Source: Marinobacterium litorale DSM 23545
GTDB taxonomy: Bacteria > Pseudomonadota > Gammaproteobacteria > Pseudomonadales > Balneatricaceae
Length of the DNA: 64,000 bases
Direction of reading: 5' to 3'
NCBI RefSeq assembly: GCF_000428985.1
Contig: NZ_AUAZ01000011.1
Coordinates: forward strand, 62,001-126,000
The position numbers and the translations under genes are program-made. The notes under the pieces are model-generated. The model made no database searches. It saw nothing but the letters and a program-made list of their open reading frames with translations, and had not been told where the DNA came from. Shown here in pieces: positions 62,526-64,000 of this stretch. Positions within the stretch are counted from its first letter, which is position 1; each line of letters opens with the position of its first letter.

Positions 62526-63515
62526 ATGGCTGAGGCTATTTCGCTCAACCTGGCACTTCAGGGTGGCGGTGCCCATGGCGCTTTTACCTGGGGCGTGCTT
62601 GATCGCCTGCTGGAAGAGCCCTGGTTTCGTGTCGAAGCTGTTAGCGGAACCAGTGCGGGTGCCATGAATGCGCTGATGCTCGCTGAGGGCTGGCGCAAAG
62701 GGGGCGCGTCAGGCGCTCGAGCGCAGCTGGAGCAGTTTTGGCGAGAGGTTACACAACCTGCGTCACTGTCCGCTGGTATCTTGTCCGAATCAGCCGGCGT
62801 GCTCTGGCAAAGTCTCACGTCTCACCTTTCACCCTATGATCTCAATCCATTTGATATCAATCCTCTGCGGGGATTGTTAGAGCAGATGGTGGACTTTAAC
62901 GGGTTAAACCGGGACTCTCCTTTTCGCATCTATATTGCAGCGACCGATGTCCTGTCGGGGCGTTTGAAGCTGTTCACCGATGATCAGCTTCAGGTCGATC
63001 ACCTGCTGGCCTCGGCCTGTCTGCCCAGCCTGAATCAGGCGATCGAAATTGACGGTCATTACTACTGGGACGGCGGATTTGCCGGTAACCCCGTGCTTTA
63101 TCCCCTGCTTATGGAGAGCAAAAAGCTGGATCTACTGATGATTCTGCTACAGCCGTTGCAGCGGGATACCTTACCCAAGAGTTCTCAGGCTATTGCTGAT
63201 CGTGTGGCTGAGCTGGGGTTCCAGACCACTTTTATGCGAGAGATGCGGGCCGTGGTCCTTATGCAGCAGCGGTTGAAGCGGCGTCCCTGGTTGCTGGGTG
63301 GGCTGGAGCGGCGCTTTCGGCGACTGCGCTTTCATATGGTGGGTCCCGATGAAACCCTGGCCGGCCTGCACCGGTCGAGCAAGCTCGATACGCGAGGAGA
63401 CTTTTTGTTGGCGTTGCGCGACCGAGGGCGGGCGCAGGCATCCGTGTTTATTGAGAAAAGTGGAGATAAGTTGGGGCTGCGGACCAGTTGTGCCCTCAAA
63501 CATTACTTTCTTTGA
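62526..63515 (+). CDS. Patatin-like phospholipase
   Basis: A 329-residue protein with the patatin signatures: oxyanion loop GGGAHG (13-18), nucleophile GTSAG (S43) and catalytic D182 in the DGG motif (WDGGFAGNP). The ATG at 62526 follows GGAGG; a longer frame to 62481 is less likely. There are no TMs, so it is probably a cytoplasmic or membrane-associated lipid acyl hydrolase of the RssA type. It lies before pssA and could act in lipid turnover. Confidence 0.93.
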   Translation: MAEAISLNLALQGGGAHGAFTWGVLDRLLEEPWFRVEAVSGTSAGAMNALMLAEGWRKGGASGARAQLEQFWREVTQPASLSAGILSESAGVLWQSLTSHLSPYDLNPFDINPLRGLLEQMVDFNGLNRDSPFRIYIAATDVLSGRLKLFTDDQLQVDHLLASACLPSLNQAIEIDGHYYWDGGFAGNPVLYPLLMESKKLDLLMILLQPLQRDTLPKSSQAIADRVAELGFQTTFMREMRAVVLMQQRLKRRPWLLGGLERRFRRLRFHMVGPDETLAGLHRSSKLDTRGDFLLALRDRGRAQASVFIEKSGDKLGLRTSCALKHYFL

Positions 63516-63631
63516 GATGGCTGGGCGCAGGCCGGGTGGTCACGTAGAATATGGCCTTCCCGCCGACGGGGTAGCTCGGTCTGCCACGCTAAGCTGGCAG
63601 TGTGTATATCGCTAACGGAGAAAAGATCCCT

Positions 63632-64000
63632 ATGACTGATCAGCCGAATCAGCCCTGTGACGAAGATGCTGGCCGGGAAGCCCGCCGACCGCGTGGTATT
63701 TATCTCCTTCCCAACCTGTTTACAACAGGGGCGCTTTTTGCCGGCTTTTATGCGGTCATTGCGGGTATGAGTGGCCGTTTTGAGGCGGCGGCGGTGGCGA
63801 TTTTTGTGGCCATGGTATTTGATGGGCTGGACGGTCGCGTCGCGCGAATGACCGATACTCAGAGTAAATTCGGGGCCGAGTACGACTCGCTGTCTGATAT
63901 GGTTTCCTTTGGCGTCGCGCCGGCGTTGGTGTCGTTTACCTGGGTACTGGAAGACCTGGGGAAAATTGGTTGGGTCGCCGCATTCGTTTACTGTGCCAGT
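63632..64000 (+). CDS. pssA: CDP-diacylglycerol-serine O-phosphatidyltransferase PssA, N-terminal part
   Basis: The open frame starts at an ATG with GGAG upstream and runs off the window after 123 codons. The CDP-alcohol phosphotransferase motif FDGLDGRVARM...KFGAEYDSLSDM is complete. It attaches serine to CDP-diacylglycerol at the inner membrane in phosphatidylserine synthesis. The N-terminal stretch of charged residues is followed by the first membrane helices. In Pseudomonas pssA lies near ilvIHC, consistent with its place here. Confidence 0.94.
   Translation, partial: MTDQPNQPCDEDAGREARRPRGIYLLPNLFTTGALFAGFYAVIAGMSGRFEAAAVAIFVAMVFDGLDGRVARMTDTQSKFGAEYDSLSDMVSFGVAPALVSFTWVLEDLGKIGWVAAFVYCAS

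Noticed and set aside
1-64000. Mobile element, prophage or CRISPR array
   Set aside because: No integrase, transposase, phage structural gene, cas gene or regular short repeats were seen; the two palindromes at 21 and 23 kb have different arms and were not found repeated here.

Overview
The window is chromosomal DNA of moderate to high G+C. It reads like a marine or aquatic gammaproteobacterium, possibly an Oceanospirillales or Pseudomonas relative such as a Marinobacterium-like genus. This is inference from gene content: a pilin-thiO junction, bamD divergent from rluD-pgeF, imuA-imuB-dnaE2, TAXI-type TRAP transport, ilvIH with pssA nearby, and kbl-tdh. No rRNA, tRNA, CRISPR array, insertion sequence, prophage or integrase was seen. 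Coding density is high and most genes sit in short operons.

Layout. 1-6 kb: end of a type IV pilin gene, thiO, nadE, bamD, rluD and pgeF. 6-13 kb: a minus-strand catabolic and transport operon (class III aminotransferase, BKACE-family enzyme, TAXI binding protein, fused TRAP permease, UspA) facing a GcvA-like LysR gene. 13-18.5 kb: an SOS mutagenesis cassette imuA-imuB-dnaE2 behind a clear LexA box. 18.6-21 kb: feoA-feoB and a small Cys-rich FeoB-associated protein behind a Fur-like palindrome. 21-27 kb: a ferritin/hemerythrin-like protein, then a six-gene arsenic operon transcribed arsR-acr3-permease-thioredoxin-GAPDH-arsJ. 27-32.8 kb: a cation/Ca2+ antiporter, kbl-tdh threonine degradation, a flavoprotein dehydrogenase and a VOC protein.

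32.8-41 kb: heat-shock clpB with a sigma-32-like promoter, a tetraheme NapC/NrfH-type cytochrome with an octaheme HAO-like cytochrome, two small membrane proteins, an EF-hand-rich protein and a very short PAS chemoreceptor. 41.5-46 kb: a MocR regulator divergent from a DJ-1/PfpI protein, then an MDR oxidoreductase and a proline racemase-family enzyme whose two catalytic cysteine positions are Ser and Thr. 46-51 kb: an OprC-like TonB copper receptor, an OsmC-YcaO fusion and a DUF1127 protein. 51-55.5 kb: an SDR, a LysR regulator and a DoxX/glutathionyl-hydroquinone reductase/DODA dioxygenase operon. 55.5-58.5 kb: an orphan Cys-containing 54-residue peptide, a response regulator with a degenerate PilZ-like tail, a lipoprotein, rlmJ and a small conserved-looking ORF. 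58.5-64 kb: a possible Leu-rich leader peptide, ilvI-ilvH, a Tat-exported dienelactone hydrolase, a small secreted protein, a patatin phospholipase and the start of pssA.

Most of the window is recognisable. The parts least explained are the aminotransferase/BKACE/TAXI operon, the NrfH-HAO cytochrome pair, the Ser/Thr proline-racemase homologue, the orphan Cys peptide, the OsmC-YcaO fusion and two large intergenic inverted repeats (21040-21125 and 22966-23066). No single locus can be declared a new system from sequence alone.
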